Positions 27,940-36,767 are shown, counted from the stretch's first letter. The stretch is DNA of 64,000 nucleotides from Acidihalobacter yilgarnensis (GCF_001753245.1 NZ_CP017415.1:2136501-2200500), one strand, 5' to 3'. Notes: a model not told the origin generated them from the sequence alone. Numbers and translations: made by a program.

Positions 27940-28064
27940 AGTAATCGCCGATAAATCTGCGATTAATTAGGCGGGATCTTACGTAACCGCGTAATCAATT
28001 TTATTGCAGGCACTTCGGAGCGATTGTTGACAGGCTTTGCGTAATCTCGCGATTACGCGGTTAC
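27940..28064. other. Candidate origin of transfer with nested inverted repeats
   Basis: GTAACCGCGTAATC (27983-27996) and GATTACGCGGTTAC (28051-28064) are exact reverse complements 54 bp apart. Inside, GCGTAATC-TCGC-GATTACGC (28039-28058) forms a compact palindrome with 8-bp arms. Degenerate half-sites (GAGTAATCGC ~27940, GCGATTAA ~27959) lie to the left. The position just upstream of an RHH protein, T4CP and MOBF relaxase is that of oriT in R388-like plasmids. The nic site cannot be assigned by eye. Confidence 0.55.
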
Positions 28065-28108
28065 TTGAAATTTCTGGATTTTGGAATCGGGTAAACAAAG
28101 GATCATCT

Positions 28109-28336
28109 ATGAAAAATCAAAATGTGGCATTCCGAGTCCCTGCGGCGATCTACGATGAGGTTTGCAGCCGCGCCGAGGCGGACCGACAAACCTTGGCGGA
28201 CTGGTTACGTAGGGCGGTGCGTAATGAGATCGAGCGCCAACAGGAAGGTGATCGGCTGGCTGCTATGGAGGCTCGCCTGGAAGCTCAGATCGCCGATCTG
28301 AGCGCGCTCATTCGTCGCCTGGCCGTCGAGGACTGA
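28109..28336 (+). CDS. Ribbon-helix-helix relaxosome accessory protein (TrwA-like)
   Basis: 75 residues. AAGGAT lies six bases before the ATG. The N-terminal NQNVAFRVPAAIYDEVCSRA followed by RQTLADWLRRAVRNEIERQQ is a typical RHH fold (DNA-contacting beta-strand VAFRV, then two helices); the C-terminal half is a coiled coil suited to tetramerisation. In R388 the equivalent TrwA binds oriT, aids the relaxase and represses its own operon. The inverted GCGTAATC sites 45-170 bp upstream are the likely operators. The T4CP gene starts three bases after its stop. Confidence 0.75.
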   Translation: MKNQNVAFRVPAAIYDEVCSRAEADRQTLADWLRRAVRNEIERQQEGDRLAAMEARLEAQIADLSALIRRLAVED

Positions 28337-28339
28337 TTT

Positions 28340-30094
28340 GTGCCCCGCGACTGGCTTTCGACGGCAGGCATAGCAGTTGGCGTCGGTCTTCCCCTGAGCG
28401 CGCTGGGCGCGGCCGCAGCGCTCTCAATTGGCGTCGCGGGGCACCAGCTGCCGCCACTGAGCACGCTTGCCAGAGCGATCGCCGGTGCGCATCTACCCTC
28501 CTTGCTTTCAGATGCTCTCAGGCTCCCGAATCCCATCTATTCCCAGGTGTGGCTCGCAAGATTCGCACCAACCTGGCCCGCATGGGCAACAGTCGGCGCT
28601 GCCGCTGGTATCACCGCTGGCATCGCCCTCGGTTGGCTCGCCGGGTCGGTCGCCGAAATCAAGGCCGAGCGCGGGCGCTCAGTCGCTCGGGGGCATGCCG
28701 CTGCGCGCGCCGAGGCGGCCATCGAGACCAAGGTCTCCGGCCCAGGCATCCAGATTCACCCCCAGTTACAAATCTCTCGTGATCGCGAGACACGCGGCAT
28801 TCAGTTAACCGGATCCCCTGGCTCCGGCAAGACCGTAATCATTGTGTGGCTCCTGCAGCAGATCCTCCGCGACCCGGGCGCGCGGGTCTTAATCCATGAC
28901 ATCAAAGGAGACTTCACGTCGCGCATATTCTCAATCCTCCGCGAGGACGAACGTGTTTCGCTCGTTGCCCCTTGGGACCGACGCTCCGCGCGTTGGTCCG
29001 CCGCCGCCGACATTCGGTCTGCAGCTGATGCACGCGAGCTCGCCACGCGACTGATCGCCACTCCCACAACGGGGAACGCGCAATGGGCGCAGGGCGCGCA
29101 GCTGATTCTGGCGGGCTTGGTCGTGACGCTTGCGAAGGGAACGAAAGGCCGCTGGACATGGGCTGACCTGCAGGATGAAATCGCGCAGCCCTACTCACAG
29201 ATGCGTGCGTCGGCAATCACAGGCGCGCCGATGGCGGCGGGTTTGCTCCCGGCCGAACCGAATGCCACAACGGCCTCTTACATGGCCAACCTGACGGCCG
29301 CCGCCGGCGGTCTGATTTCTGATTTAGCCGCCGCTGACCGTGCCACACGAGGGTCTTGGAACGCCCGGTCCTGGCTTGCCGGCCGCGGCCCCCGAATCGT
29401 TATTTTGCAAGGCTCGACACGCTTCAGCGAGCTCTCAAAGGCCGTCAATTCCTCAATCATCCGCGCCATCTCGGGCAATTTGGATTCGATGCCTGACAGC
29501 AGAACAAGGCGGATCTGGCTCGTCATGGATGAGCTCGCGCAACTTGGAAAGGTTGAGTTATCACCGCTGATCGAAACGGGGCGCAGCAAAGGCGTTTGCT
29601 TGATTTCGGGATGGCAAGACGTAGGCCAACGCCGAGCAATCTACGGCCGAGACGTGGCCGACAGCTGGGATTCGATGATCGGCACCCACTTAATTTGCCG
29701 TTTGATCGGCCCGGACTCGCAGCAATGGGCGAGCGCACTAGTCGGACGCCGCCAGGTACGCCGGCAGGTCAGGAGCGCCAGCGGTGATCCTACGGCTCTA
29801 AGCTCGCGCAACATGTCGAGAGCGCGAAACGTGAGCATAAGCGAGCAAATCGCGGACGAAGATGTCGTTCGACCGGAAGAATTCGCGGCGCTGGGTCCGA
29901 GAGCAGGCGGCGTAGAGGCAATGCTGATTACTGGCGGGCAGACCGTGCATCGAATGGTTTGGCCGTTTCCTCAAAACTGGAGAGAGGTCGCGCCAGCGCA
30001 CGTTCCAGCAGCGTGGACTCAGGGGCTAGCAACAGAGTCGGACGACTCCGCCGAAGAAAAGTCTCCCCAAACCCTTCTGCGCCCTTGGCTGTGA
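28340..30094 (+). CDS. trwB: Type IV coupling protein (TrwB/VirD4/TraD family)
   Basis: 584 residues with a GTG start three bases after the RHH gene. Two N-terminal transmembrane helices (~10-33 and ~82-103) flank a short periplasmic loop. The cytosolic ATPase has Walker A LTGSPGSGKTV (158-165) and Walker B IWLVMDELAQLGK; a late SGWQDVGQRRAIYGRDVADSW-like region is typical of TraD/TrwB. The hexameric ATPase brings the relaxosome to the secretion channel and pumps DNA. The order RHH-T4CP-relaxase copies trwA-trwB-trwC. No damage is seen. Confidence 0.92.
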   Translation: MPRDWLSTAGIAVGVGLPLSALGAAAALSIGVAGHQLPPLSTLARAIAGAHLPSLLSDALRLPNPIYSQVWLARFAPTWPAWATVGAAAGITAGIALGWLAGSVAEIKAERGRSVARGHAAARAEAAIETKVSGPGIQIHPQLQISRDRETRGIQLTGSPGSGKTVIIVWLLQQILRDPGARVLIHDIKGDFTSRIFSILREDERVSLVAPWDRRSARWSAAADIRSAADARELATRLIATPTTGNAQWAQGAQLILAGLVVTLAKGTKGRWTWADLQDEIAQPYSQMRASAITGAPMAAGLLPAEPNATTASYMANLTAAAGGLISDLAAADRATRGSWNARSWLAGRGPRIVILQGSTRFSELSKAVNSSIIRAISGNLDSMPDSRTRRIWLVMDELAQLGKVELSPLIETGRSKGVCLISGWQDVGQRRAIYGRDVADSWDSMIGTHLICRLIGPDSQQWASALVGRRQVRRQVRSASGDPTALSSRNMSRARNVSISEQIADEDVVRPEEFAALGPRAGGVEAMLITGGQTVHRMVWPFPQNWREVAPAHVPAAWTQGLATESDDSAEEKSPQTLLRPWL

Positions 30095-30495
30095 ACGACA
30101 ACAACAAGCAAAGCCGAGCGACAGTCCAGATTGAGACCGAGGCCGAATCGCCTGCCGAAGAGTCGGCCCCACTGCCCACGCCCATAATCACCCTAGACGA
30201 AAACACCACTGCAGGCTCTACAAGCGAGCAATTCATCGCCGACGCCGATGAATCGCCATCTGATGAGGTCGGAGACGAGCTCGTGGATGAGGTTTTGAAG
30301 ACCACAATCGACGCCGTCATCCCCGGTGCTGGTATAGCGGCCGACCTAGCTGAGGCCCTTGATGATGCTGCCGGACCTCCAAGCGACGCCGGTACACCAA
30401 CGGCAACACCTGCCGCGCCCCCAGAAGACCCCAAGCCTCGGAAACGACGGCTCAGGCTCCGGCCAGAAAACGAAGCAGCAAGCGACGACATCTGA
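30091..30495 (+). CDS. Acidic hypothetical protein
   Basis: 134 residues from the GTG at 30091 overlapping the T4CP stop (GTGA). The sequence is very acidic and Pro/Thr/Ala-rich, with a short hydrophobic stretch (TTIDAVIPGAGIAADLAEAL) and a basic tail RKRRLRLR. Low complexity suggests a largely disordered protein. I do not recognise it; R388 has no gene at this place between trwB and trwC. Confidence 0.55.
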   Translation: MNDNNKQSRATVQIETEAESPAEESAPLPTPIITLDENTTAGSTSEQFIADADESPSDEVGDELVDEVLKTTIDAVIPGAGIAADLAEALDDAAGPPSDAGTPTATPAAPPEDPKPRKRRLRLRPENEAASDDI

Positions 30496-30514
30496 TCAAT
30501 AAGGAGAATTGATA

Positions 30515-30787
30515 ATGCAACGCCAAGCCAGCGACCCTCTAGTTTTCCCAGTTCCATCGTTCTTCGCAGCGGCTCGCATCATCTTCAACCACACAGCAGC
30601 TGGAGGAGAATTCACCTCACGCGACCTCATGAAAATCTCGGGGTTGACCGACTCTCGAATGCTGTTCGAAGCAGCCTGGCTCGCCGCCGATCAGATCCAG
30701 GGTCTCGCGTGGTTCAACTCGAGGAGGTTGGCCAATACCTGGTGGCGTGAGTGGGTTCTCTGCGTGCAGCCGCCGAGGCTGCACTGA
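30515..30787 (+). CDS. Hypothetical protein upstream of relaxase
   Basis: 90 residues; AAGGAGAA lies about seven bases before the ATG at 30515, a strong start signal. The product (VFPVPSFFAAARIIFNHTAA; FTSRDLMKISGLTDSRMLFE) may contain a small helix-turn-helix-like region but has no known motif. Its TGA overlaps the relaxase ATG (TGATG), so the two are translationally coupled. Confidence 0.6.
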   Translation: MQRQASDPLVFPVPSFFAAARIIFNHTAAGGEFTSRDLMKISGLTDSRMLFEAAWLAADQIQGLAWFNSRRLANTWWREWVLCVQPPRLH

Positions 30788-33549
30788 TGCTGAGCATCAG
30801 CGCGCGCGGATCTGCGGCCGAGGCCGTTTCTTACTACCTACACCTGAAGGACGAGCGCGGCAGACAGGATGAATATTATTCATCCGAAGGCGCCGGCCAG
30901 TGGTTCGGTGCAGGCGCCGAGGCGCTGGGCATCGCCGGTGAAATCACGCCGGAGGCCTTCGCGCTCGCAGCCGCCGGCCGCTCGCCAGACGGCGAGAACC
31001 TGGTGCAAGGTGCCGGCGATAAGCATCGTGCCGGGTGGGACCTGACGCTTTCAGCTCCTAAATCGGTATCCGTCTTATGGGGGATCGCGGACGCTTCCCG
31101 CCAAACTGAAATCCAAGCCGCTCACGGGCAGGCCGTTGAGCGCGCGCTGCAGCATATTGAGCAGGAATTCACCCTTGCCCGACGCGGCAAAGGTGGCGTG
31201 GAGCGTGAACAGGCAAAGCTGCTGTGGTCCGTTTTCCAGCACGGAACCAGCCGCGAACAAGACCCACAGCTGCACAGCCACGCGTTCTTGCACAACCTCG
31301 CGCAGCGCGCCGACGGCACCTGGGGCGGAATCGACCCGCGCGAGCTGTATCAGTGGAAACTAGCCCTGGGTGCGACCTACCGTGCCGGGCTGGCCAGTTC
31401 TATGCGGGAACTGGGTTACAAGATCGAGGCCGACGGCGACAGCTTCCGGGTCTCGGGCGTGCCCCATGAGGTATGCCGGCAGTTTTCTAAGCGCCGCGAG
31501 CAGATCGAGGCTGCTCTGGCGGAGGCTGGCCAGAGCAGCGCGAAATCGTCAGAACTCGCCGCGTTGGGAACTCGCCAGGCCAAGTCCAGGGATCTCAACC
31601 TCGATGAATTGCACGCCCGTTGGCAGGATGAGGCCAGCGCTCTGCACTTCAGCGCCGACCAGGCGCTGGAAGTCGAAACCAAGGATGACCTCGGCCCGAT
31701 GCCCGCACCCGAAGAGCTGCTGCGTCGAGCCACCGAACACGACGCAGTGATCGAGGACCGCCATATCTGGCAGGCAGTCGCAGTTGCTGCCCAACATCGC
31801 GGCATGGGGCTGGACGCGATCCGCACGCACGTTGAGGACGTGCTGGCGTCAGACGCGTGTATGCGCCTGGTGCACCCAGAAACTGGCGACGTTCGCTACA
31901 CGACCCGCGAGCTGTATCGCCAAGAGCGCCAGATCATCTCCGCAGCGCAAGAGCGCGCCGAAGAGGATCACCACGCCGTCCCGGCGGCGCTGGTGGACCA
32001 GGCGCTGGAGCAATTCAGCACAGAAAAGGGGTTCGCGCTCAGCGCCGAGCAGCAGACCGCTGTCCGGCATGTCACTCAGCGCGACGGCGCGGTACAGGTG
32101 ATCGTTGGCGACGCCGGCACCGGCAAATCGACTGCGATGCTTGCCGCGCGCATGGCCTGGGAGTCTGCCGGCCAGCGCGTGATCGGCTGCGCAATATCAG
32201 GTAAGGCCGCCGCCGGGTTGCAGGAAGGTTCGGGCATCGAGTCCCGAACGATCGCGTCGCTGCTGATCACGCTGGAGCCCACCACAGACCCCCAGACAGG
32301 AGAGGTGCGTGCTCCCCGCGATGCATTGTCTTCCACCGACGTGCTGGTCATAGATGAAGCTGGGATGGTTGATAGCCGTACCATGCATCGACTGATGGAG
32401 CATGTGAATGCCGCCTGTTGCAGGGTCGTCATGGCTGGCGACCACAAACAACTGCAGAGCGTGGGCGCTGGTGGGGTTTTCAGGCATTTGGCCGAACGCG
32501 ACAGCGCGCGAATCACAGAGATTCACCGTCAGCGCGAGGGTTGGGCGCGCGATGCTGTTCGGGAGTTCAGCCGCGGCGACGCGGCGGAGGCTATCGGCCG
32601 ATTCCTCGACCGTGACCTGGTGCACGTCGCCGATGACCAACAGACGGCCATCACCCAGGCGGTAGATCGCTGGGCGGCGCACGCAGCCGAAGTTGGCGCG
32701 TCCGAAGCGCTACTGATGGCGAGCACAAATGCCGAGGTGGCGGCACTGAACACTGCAGCGCGCGCCCGAATGCAGGCCGAGCACCGGCTATGCAATGAAA
32801 TCGAGATTCAGGTCCACGACCGCCAAGGCCGGTCCGCGGGAAAGCTGGCCGTAGCCGAGGGCGACAGGCTGCTAGCCAAAAAAAACGACCGCGCCACGTC
32901 GCTCAAAAACGGGGATTTGATGACAGTCGAGCGCATCGAATACACGCCCTCGGGCGTACAGGTCATCGCGCGCCTCGACCGCACGGCTGAGCTAGTACGG
33001 TTTGACCCGGCCGAATATTCCCAGCTCCGTCACGGCTATGCCGTGACGACGCACGCCGCGCAGGGTGCGACCGTAGACCGAGCGGTGGCCCTAGCCGGCG
33101 GCTCCATGACCAGCCGCGAATCGACCTACGTACAGATGAGCCGAATGCGCGAGACCGCTGAAATCATCGCAACACGTCAGCAACTTCGCGATGCGGCCGA
33201 GCAGATCGGTCCGACCGAGAAGATGCTTGAGCTGGCTGCGACGGTTGTCGCCGAGCAGGCAACCGATCTGCCTCCCGAGTGCGCTGATTCCTTTTCTGAA
33301 TGCCGCGCCTGGCTGAATGATCACGCTAGAAACGAACTCGGCGGCGTAGAAGTAGATCGCCTGGCCGAACTGAAGGATCTGATTGAGGCGATGGGCGCGT
33401 CGCGCCAGAAAGAGACGACGCTCGATTATCAGATTGCAGTAGATCGTGAGGCCGAGCAGCATGCCGAAGCTCCCACACATGCCGCCGAACCCGTCCAGCC
33501 CGAGCCCCACCAGGCGCACGAGCACCACATGACGATGGAAATGGAGTGA
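30787..33549 (+). CDS. trwC: MOBF conjugative relaxase-helicase (TrwC/TraI-like)
   Basis: 920 residues from the ATG at 30787. The relaxase domain (1-~300) has paired catalytic tyrosines in AVSYYLHL (Y16/Y17) and DEYYSSEG (Y30/Y31) and the histidine triad in FQHGTSREQDPQLHSHAF (H152, H163, H165), nearly the same spacing as TrwC of R388. The SF1 helicase domain has Walker A VGDAGTGKSTAM (~440), Walker B VLVIDEAGMVDS and AGDHKQLQSVGAGG; a late motif VTTHAAQGATVDRAV completes it. It would nick oriT, stay bound to the 5' end and unwind the plasmid strand. No interruption is seen. The C-terminal ~60 residues are His/Glu/Pro-rich. Confidence 0.95.
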   Translation: MLSISARGSAAEAVSYYLHLKDERGRQDEYYSSEGAGQWFGAGAEALGIAGEITPEAFALAAAGRSPDGENLVQGAGDKHRAGWDLTLSAPKSVSVLWGIADASRQTEIQAAHGQAVERALQHIEQEFTLARRGKGGVEREQAKLLWSVFQHGTSREQDPQLHSHAFLHNLAQRADGTWGGIDPRELYQWKLALGATYRAGLASSMRELGYKIEADGDSFRVSGVPHEVCRQFSKRREQIEAALAEAGQSSAKSSELAALGTRQAKSRDLNLDELHARWQDEASALHFSADQALEVETKDDLGPMPAPEELLRRATEHDAVIEDRHIWQAVAVAAQHRGMGLDAIRTHVEDVLASDACMRLVHPETGDVRYTTRELYRQERQIISAAQERAEEDHHAVPAALVDQALEQFSTEKGFALSAEQQTAVRHVTQRDGAVQVIVGDAGTGKSTAMLAARMAWESAGQRVIGCAISGKAAAGLQEGSGIESRTIASLLITLEPTTDPQTGEVRAPRDALSSTDVLVIDEAGMVDSRTMHRLMEHVNAACCRVVMAGDHKQLQSVGAGGVFRHLAERDSARITEIHRQREGWARDAVREFSRGDAAEAIGRFLDRDLVHVADDQQTAITQAVDRWAAHAAEVGASEALLMASTNAEVAALNTAARARMQAEHRLCNEIEIQVHDRQGRSAGKLAVAEGDRLLAKKNDRATSLKNGDLMTVERIEYTPSGVQVIARLDRTAELVRFDPAEYSQLRHGYAVTTHAAQGATVDRAVALAGGSMTSRESTYVQMSRMRETAEIIATRQQLRDAAEQIGPTEKMLELAATVVAEQATDLPPECADSFSECRAWLNDHARNELGGVEVDRLAELKDLIEAMGASRQKETTLDYQIAVDREAEQHAEAPTHAAEPVQPEPHQAHEHHMTMEME

Positions 33550-33553
33550 TCAA

Positions 33554-33868
33554 ATGAATAAGAAAATCGAATCCGAGAAAGCCCAGCAGCTCGTCACCGT
33601 GCGCCTCGCGCGTCCCGGGTATATCCCCGTGGCTATCCCCGCGAAGCTCCGAATGACTCGCTTCCCCTTGAAACTTATTGCTATCACACGTTTCGGAGAT
33701 TTCGAGCTCCTGCCTACCCCGCATAAGCACGTCTACTCCCAGGAAGAGTTTGAATCAAAGATGGATTCTGAGCCCCCGCTCGATCCAGATCCGTTTTATA
33801 TCGACGCGGAAGGCTGGTTTCCGGAATTCGATGACGAAGATGAAGAGCTAGATCGGAACCAAGGATAA
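33554..33868 (+). CDS. Hypothetical protein, acidic C-terminus
   Basis: 104 residues starting four bases after the relaxase stop. The N-terminal half is mixed beta (LVTVRLARPGYIPVAIPAKL, then FPLKLIAITRFGDFELLP); the C-terminal third is strongly acidic (FDDEDEEL). No family recognised. It lies in the tra operon between relaxase and the TraY-like gene with tiny gaps, so it is probably expressed with them. Confidence 0.6.
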   Translation: MNKKIESEKAQQLVTVRLARPGYIPVAIPAKLRMTRFPLKLIAITRFGDFELLPTPHKHVYSQEEFESKMDSEPPLDPDPFYIDAEGWFPEFDDEDEELDRNQG

Positions 33869-33873
33869 GAACA

Positions 33874-35982
33874 ATGAATTACACAAACGCTACCGGCCCG
33901 GACGCCTCGACAAGCCTGCTCGGGCAATTATTCGATCTCAAACTGTTTCACGCCGCGATCGCAGGAGGTGCCAGCGCGCCGAGCGCGCTCGGGACGATGT
34001 TCGGCGCGCTGAACGGTTTTGCGCTGATCGCGACAGGTTTGGTTTTGCTCTACATGTACTCGGTCGCCATCATGCAGACCGCGCATGAGGGCGAGCCCCT
34101 GGGCAAACGCTACAGCACGCTGTGGGCGCCATTGCGATCGGTGGCCGCTACCGTATTCGTCAGTCCGTTCCCGGGATTGGGCGGCTTCTCCGTGCTGCAG
34201 GCGATCGTTTTGTCGATGGTCGCGGTATCGATCAACGGCGCCAACATCCTATACAAGGCAGAGCTCGGTTTTTTCAAATCCAACAACTACTCGCTGATGC
34301 CGATCAGCGCGAGTGCGCAGCCGAGCAAACAGCTCGCCAGCCAGATCCTCCAGTCTGAAACCTGCACCGCCGCCCTCAATCTGGAGGAAAAGTCGCTTGG
34401 CGTCAAAGCGAAGCGCATCGGTCTCGATACCGCCACAGGTAATCCAGAAGTGTATGGCTACACTTGGCAATCAACCTCGGGCGGGGTCCCCGTGAGCTGC
34501 GGCCAGATCGAGGTCAACTGTTCGAAGGTAGGGAAGAAAACGCCCGTCGGGCAGGCACTGTGCCAAGCGACAGGCCTCGCGACCGAGCAGCTGGCGATCG
34601 ACCTCAACCCGCTCGCGAAGTACCTCGTGCAGGGCAAGGCAGCCAATGAAGGATATGTTCGCTGGGCGCTGGAAGACTATGGCTACACGTGGAAAGAAGC
34701 AGCAAAATACGCTGAGAAAGCCGAAAAAAACAGCCAAAAATCGGCCTTGAACGCCTTTATCAAGCAGGCCGATGCTCAAGGCTGGCTGACGGCTGGCATG
34801 TGGTACTGGACCTTGGCTGCGACGAGCCTCCAGGACCAGGCCGCCGGCGATATGCGTCCGGCATACAAGTCGCCTGACTGGAGTTCGATACCGCTCCTTC
34901 GCCAGTCGATCATGCCCGACATCGGGCAGCTGAGGGCTTATCTTGCCAGCGCGCCAGGCCTCGATGGCTCGGCACCGTCTCAGGACTCCAGCGCCACCAC
35001 CAACACCGCGTCGCAGCAGTCCGGCGGTCCTCCTCAGGCGCAGGAAATTGTCAGTAAAATCTTCGGTCACAGCCTGGGCGCTTCTGGCCAGGTCCTGAGC
35101 GGCCTATTGGAAAAAGGCAACGACCCGATCCGTGCACTCGCGAGTTTTGGCCAGTACCTCATAGGTGGTGCTTATGGAATCGTCGCCACTTATGCAGTTG
35201 CTGAGGGTGCGGTCGGCGGCGTCCACGGGATCCCGCTCATTGGTTCGGTCGCGGCCGGCGCTGAATCCTCGATACTCCACGCAATCGGGCCGGTCGTCAT
35301 GATCGTCGCCGCAGCCCTCTGGAGCGAAGGCGGCGTCCTCGCCTACTACCTGCCGGCGATCCCCTTCATCTTCTGGAGTTTTGGTGTCCTGGGCTGGTTG
35401 CTGCTGATCGTCGAAAGCATGATCGCCGCGCCACTGTGGGCGGTATCGCACGCGGTACCGGAAGGGGAGGGATTCGCCGGTCGCTATGCGTTGCAGGGTT
35501 GGCAGATGTTCGTCAACGTGATTTTCCGTCCGATCTTGTTGACGGTCGGGCTGTTCGCGTCACTGCTGCTGATGCAGTTGATCGTTCGCTCCGCGCTCCA
35601 CGGCTACCAGGTGGCGAATCTATCGATTGTCGACAGCACCAGCATGGTGAGCCTGACCGGTTTCCTATTCACAAATCTGATCATGATCGCCCTAGCGATC
35701 GCGCTCGCGCACAAGTCACACGAATTGATCTATGAGACGGCGGACAACGTCATGAAGTGGATTGGGTTCGGAGTCCCCGGGCTCGGAGGCGAGGCCAACG
35801 GCGCCGCTGCCGTTGGTAATAGCGCGCGAGCCGGCGCAGGAACCGCGAACTCGGCTGCGCAGTCCATCGTAGCCGCCGGTAAGAAGGCGAAGGAAGGCGG
35901 TGATGACGAGGGCGGACAAGCACCGCGCCGCTTACCCAACGATGCCGACAATGGCGGAGCCGATGTCAAAAGGCCTCACTGA
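33874..35982 (+). CDS. traY: DotA/TraY family membrane protein (type IVB secretion/IncI transfer)
   Basis: 702 residues. N-terminal hydrophobic segments (FALIATGLVLLYMYSVAIM; VLQAIVLSMVAVSINGANI), a long periplasmic-type domain with cysteines (ETCTAAL, CGQIEVNCS), then a cluster of C-terminal membrane helices (VVMIVAAALWSEGGVLAYYL; IPFIFWSFGVLGWLLLIVES; FLFTNLIMIALAIALAH) with the conserved MIAAPLWAVSHAVPEGEGF signature. DotA/TraY is an inner-membrane component of type IVB systems. Its presence beside a MOBF (type IVA-associated) relaxase is unusual. AAGGATAAGAACA precedes the ATG. No other Dot/Icm or Tra channel gene is in the window. Confidence 0.88.
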   Translation: MNYTNATGPDASTSLLGQLFDLKLFHAAIAGGASAPSALGTMFGALNGFALIATGLVLLYMYSVAIMQTAHEGEPLGKRYSTLWAPLRSVAATVFVSPFPGLGGFSVLQAIVLSMVAVSINGANILYKAELGFFKSNNYSLMPISASAQPSKQLASQILQSETCTAALNLEEKSLGVKAKRIGLDTATGNPEVYGYTWQSTSGGVPVSCGQIEVNCSKVGKKTPVGQALCQATGLATEQLAIDLNPLAKYLVQGKAANEGYVRWALEDYGYTWKEAAKYAEKAEKNSQKSALNAFIKQADAQGWLTAGMWYWTLAATSLQDQAAGDMRPAYKSPDWSSIPLLRQSIMPDIGQLRAYLASAPGLDGSAPSQDSSATTNTASQQSGGPPQAQEIVSKIFGHSLGASGQVLSGLLEKGNDPIRALASFGQYLIGGAYGIVATYAVAEGAVGGVHGIPLIGSVAAGAESSILHAIGPVVMIVAAALWSEGGVLAYYLPAIPFIFWSFGVLGWLLLIVESMIAAPLWAVSHAVPEGEGFAGRYALQGWQMFVNVIFRPILLTVGLFASLLLMQLIVRSALHGYQVANLSIVDSTSMVSLTGFLFTNLIMIALAIALAHKSHELIYETADNVMKWIGFGVPGLGGEANGAAAVGNSARAGAGTANSAAQSIVAAGKKAKEGGDDEGGQAPRRLPNDADNGGADVKRPH

Positions 35983-35991
35983 GGAAAAAAC

Positions 35992-36195
35992 ATGAGTTAC
36001 TACCATCATGCTTACTACGGCGGCCACGGCATCGCCCACATGATCATCAGCGCGGTGATTCATTCGGTCATATGGGCGGTTGTCTGGAAAACGATGCGAG
36101 GTCTAGGCCTCGCGGATAGCGCGCTACTGGCGGTTGGCGCGATCATGGTGATCGCTGCTGGTATTTGGTTTTTACGCAGAATCAAAAGTACGTGA
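35992..36195 (+). CDS. Small membrane protein after traY
   Basis: 67 residues; GAGGAAAAAAC precedes the ATG, nine bases after the traY stop. A His/Tyr-rich N-terminus (SYYHHAYYGGHGIAH) is followed by two hydrophobic helices (~17-33 and ~44-60) and a basic end RRIKST. It probably works with the TraY-like protein in the inner membrane; family unknown. The histidines could bind metal, which is speculative. Confidence 0.6.
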   Translation: MSYYHHAYYGGHGIAHMIISAVIHSVIWAVVWKTMRGLGLADSALLAVGAIMVIAAGIWFLRRIKST

Positions 36196-36220
36196 GTCCG
36201 GGAACATTTCCCTAAATCAC

Positions 36221-36244
36221 AAAAAAAACCCGCCAAAAGACGGG
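36221..36244 (-). terminator. Intrinsic terminator, minus-strand oriented
   Basis: On the minus strand CCCGTC-TTTT-GGCGGG is followed by eight T. On the plus strand the tract would precede the stem, so it does not fit the tra operon; it should stop transcription coming from the right. Confidence 0.6.
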
Positions 36245-36307
36245 TAAATGAGGGGTACTCAGCATCGCAACATCGCGCTCCCACACGATCCCCGCGAGCA
36301 GAATAAC

Positions 36308-36335
36308 AAAAAACCCCCTAAGGGGCTCTGCCCCT
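36308..36335 (-). terminator. Second minus-strand terminator
   Basis: On the minus strand GGGGCAGAGCCCC then CCCCTTAGGGG is followed by six T. Together with 36221-36244 it suggests a minus-strand transcript coming from about 36336-36542. Confidence 0.55.
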
Positions 36336-36542
36336 CGCGTCGGTCAAGGATGCGCTCCGCTTCGCTGCGCCGTGAGGTCGGGTCTCCCCAACCTTCCGCG
36401 CTCACTTTGTTCGCTTGTGCAGGCCGGGTGATTCCCCTCCCGACCTCACGCCCTTGACCTTTGCTACCCCCGCGCTTCGCCAGCGTGGCAGGAGCCATGC
36501 GCGGCATGACTCCATGCCCGACGAAATGCGGAGGCAAAGGCG
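36336..36542. other. Gap with no supported gene; possible minus-strand RNA
   Basis: The minus strand is open (36259-36552), but that frame runs through both terminators, has a repetitive basic product and no ribosome-binding site, so I do not call it a protein. A short untranslated RNA is possible. Confidence 0.3.
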
Positions 36543-36767
36543 ATGAACCCAACCTTAAACAGACTCGACCGGATCGTGCATCAGGTGCTGCACGGCGACG
36601 ACGATGCGGCGGCGGGACTCTCTACGGCCGAAAGACTGTACGTCGCCCTGGCGGCGTGCCGGACCGAATGGCTGGTAAACAGTGGCTACACCATCCCTGC
36701 CGCACTCGGACGCATTGGCCCGGAGTGGACGGCGGAACTGGTCGCCCGTTGGGAGTATCGGGCATGA
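36543..36767 (+). CDS. Hypothetical protein coupled to RadC-like gene
   Basis: 74 residues; GGAGG lies ten bases before the ATG at 36543. The sequence is helical and polar (NPTLNRLDRIVHQVLHGDDD; STAERLYVALAACRTEWLVN). Its TGA overlaps the ATG of the radC-like gene (ATGA at 36764), a stable two-gene arrangement on mobile elements. Function unknown. Confidence 0.65.
   Translation: MNPTLNRLDRIVHQVLHGDDDAAAGLSTAERLYVALAACRTEWLVNSGYTIPAALGRIGPEWTAELVARWEYRA

Noticed and set aside
36259-36552. 97-codon minus-strand ORF upstream of the RadC-like gene
   Set aside because: It runs through two intrinsic terminators, lacks a ribosome-binding site and has a repetitive basic product.
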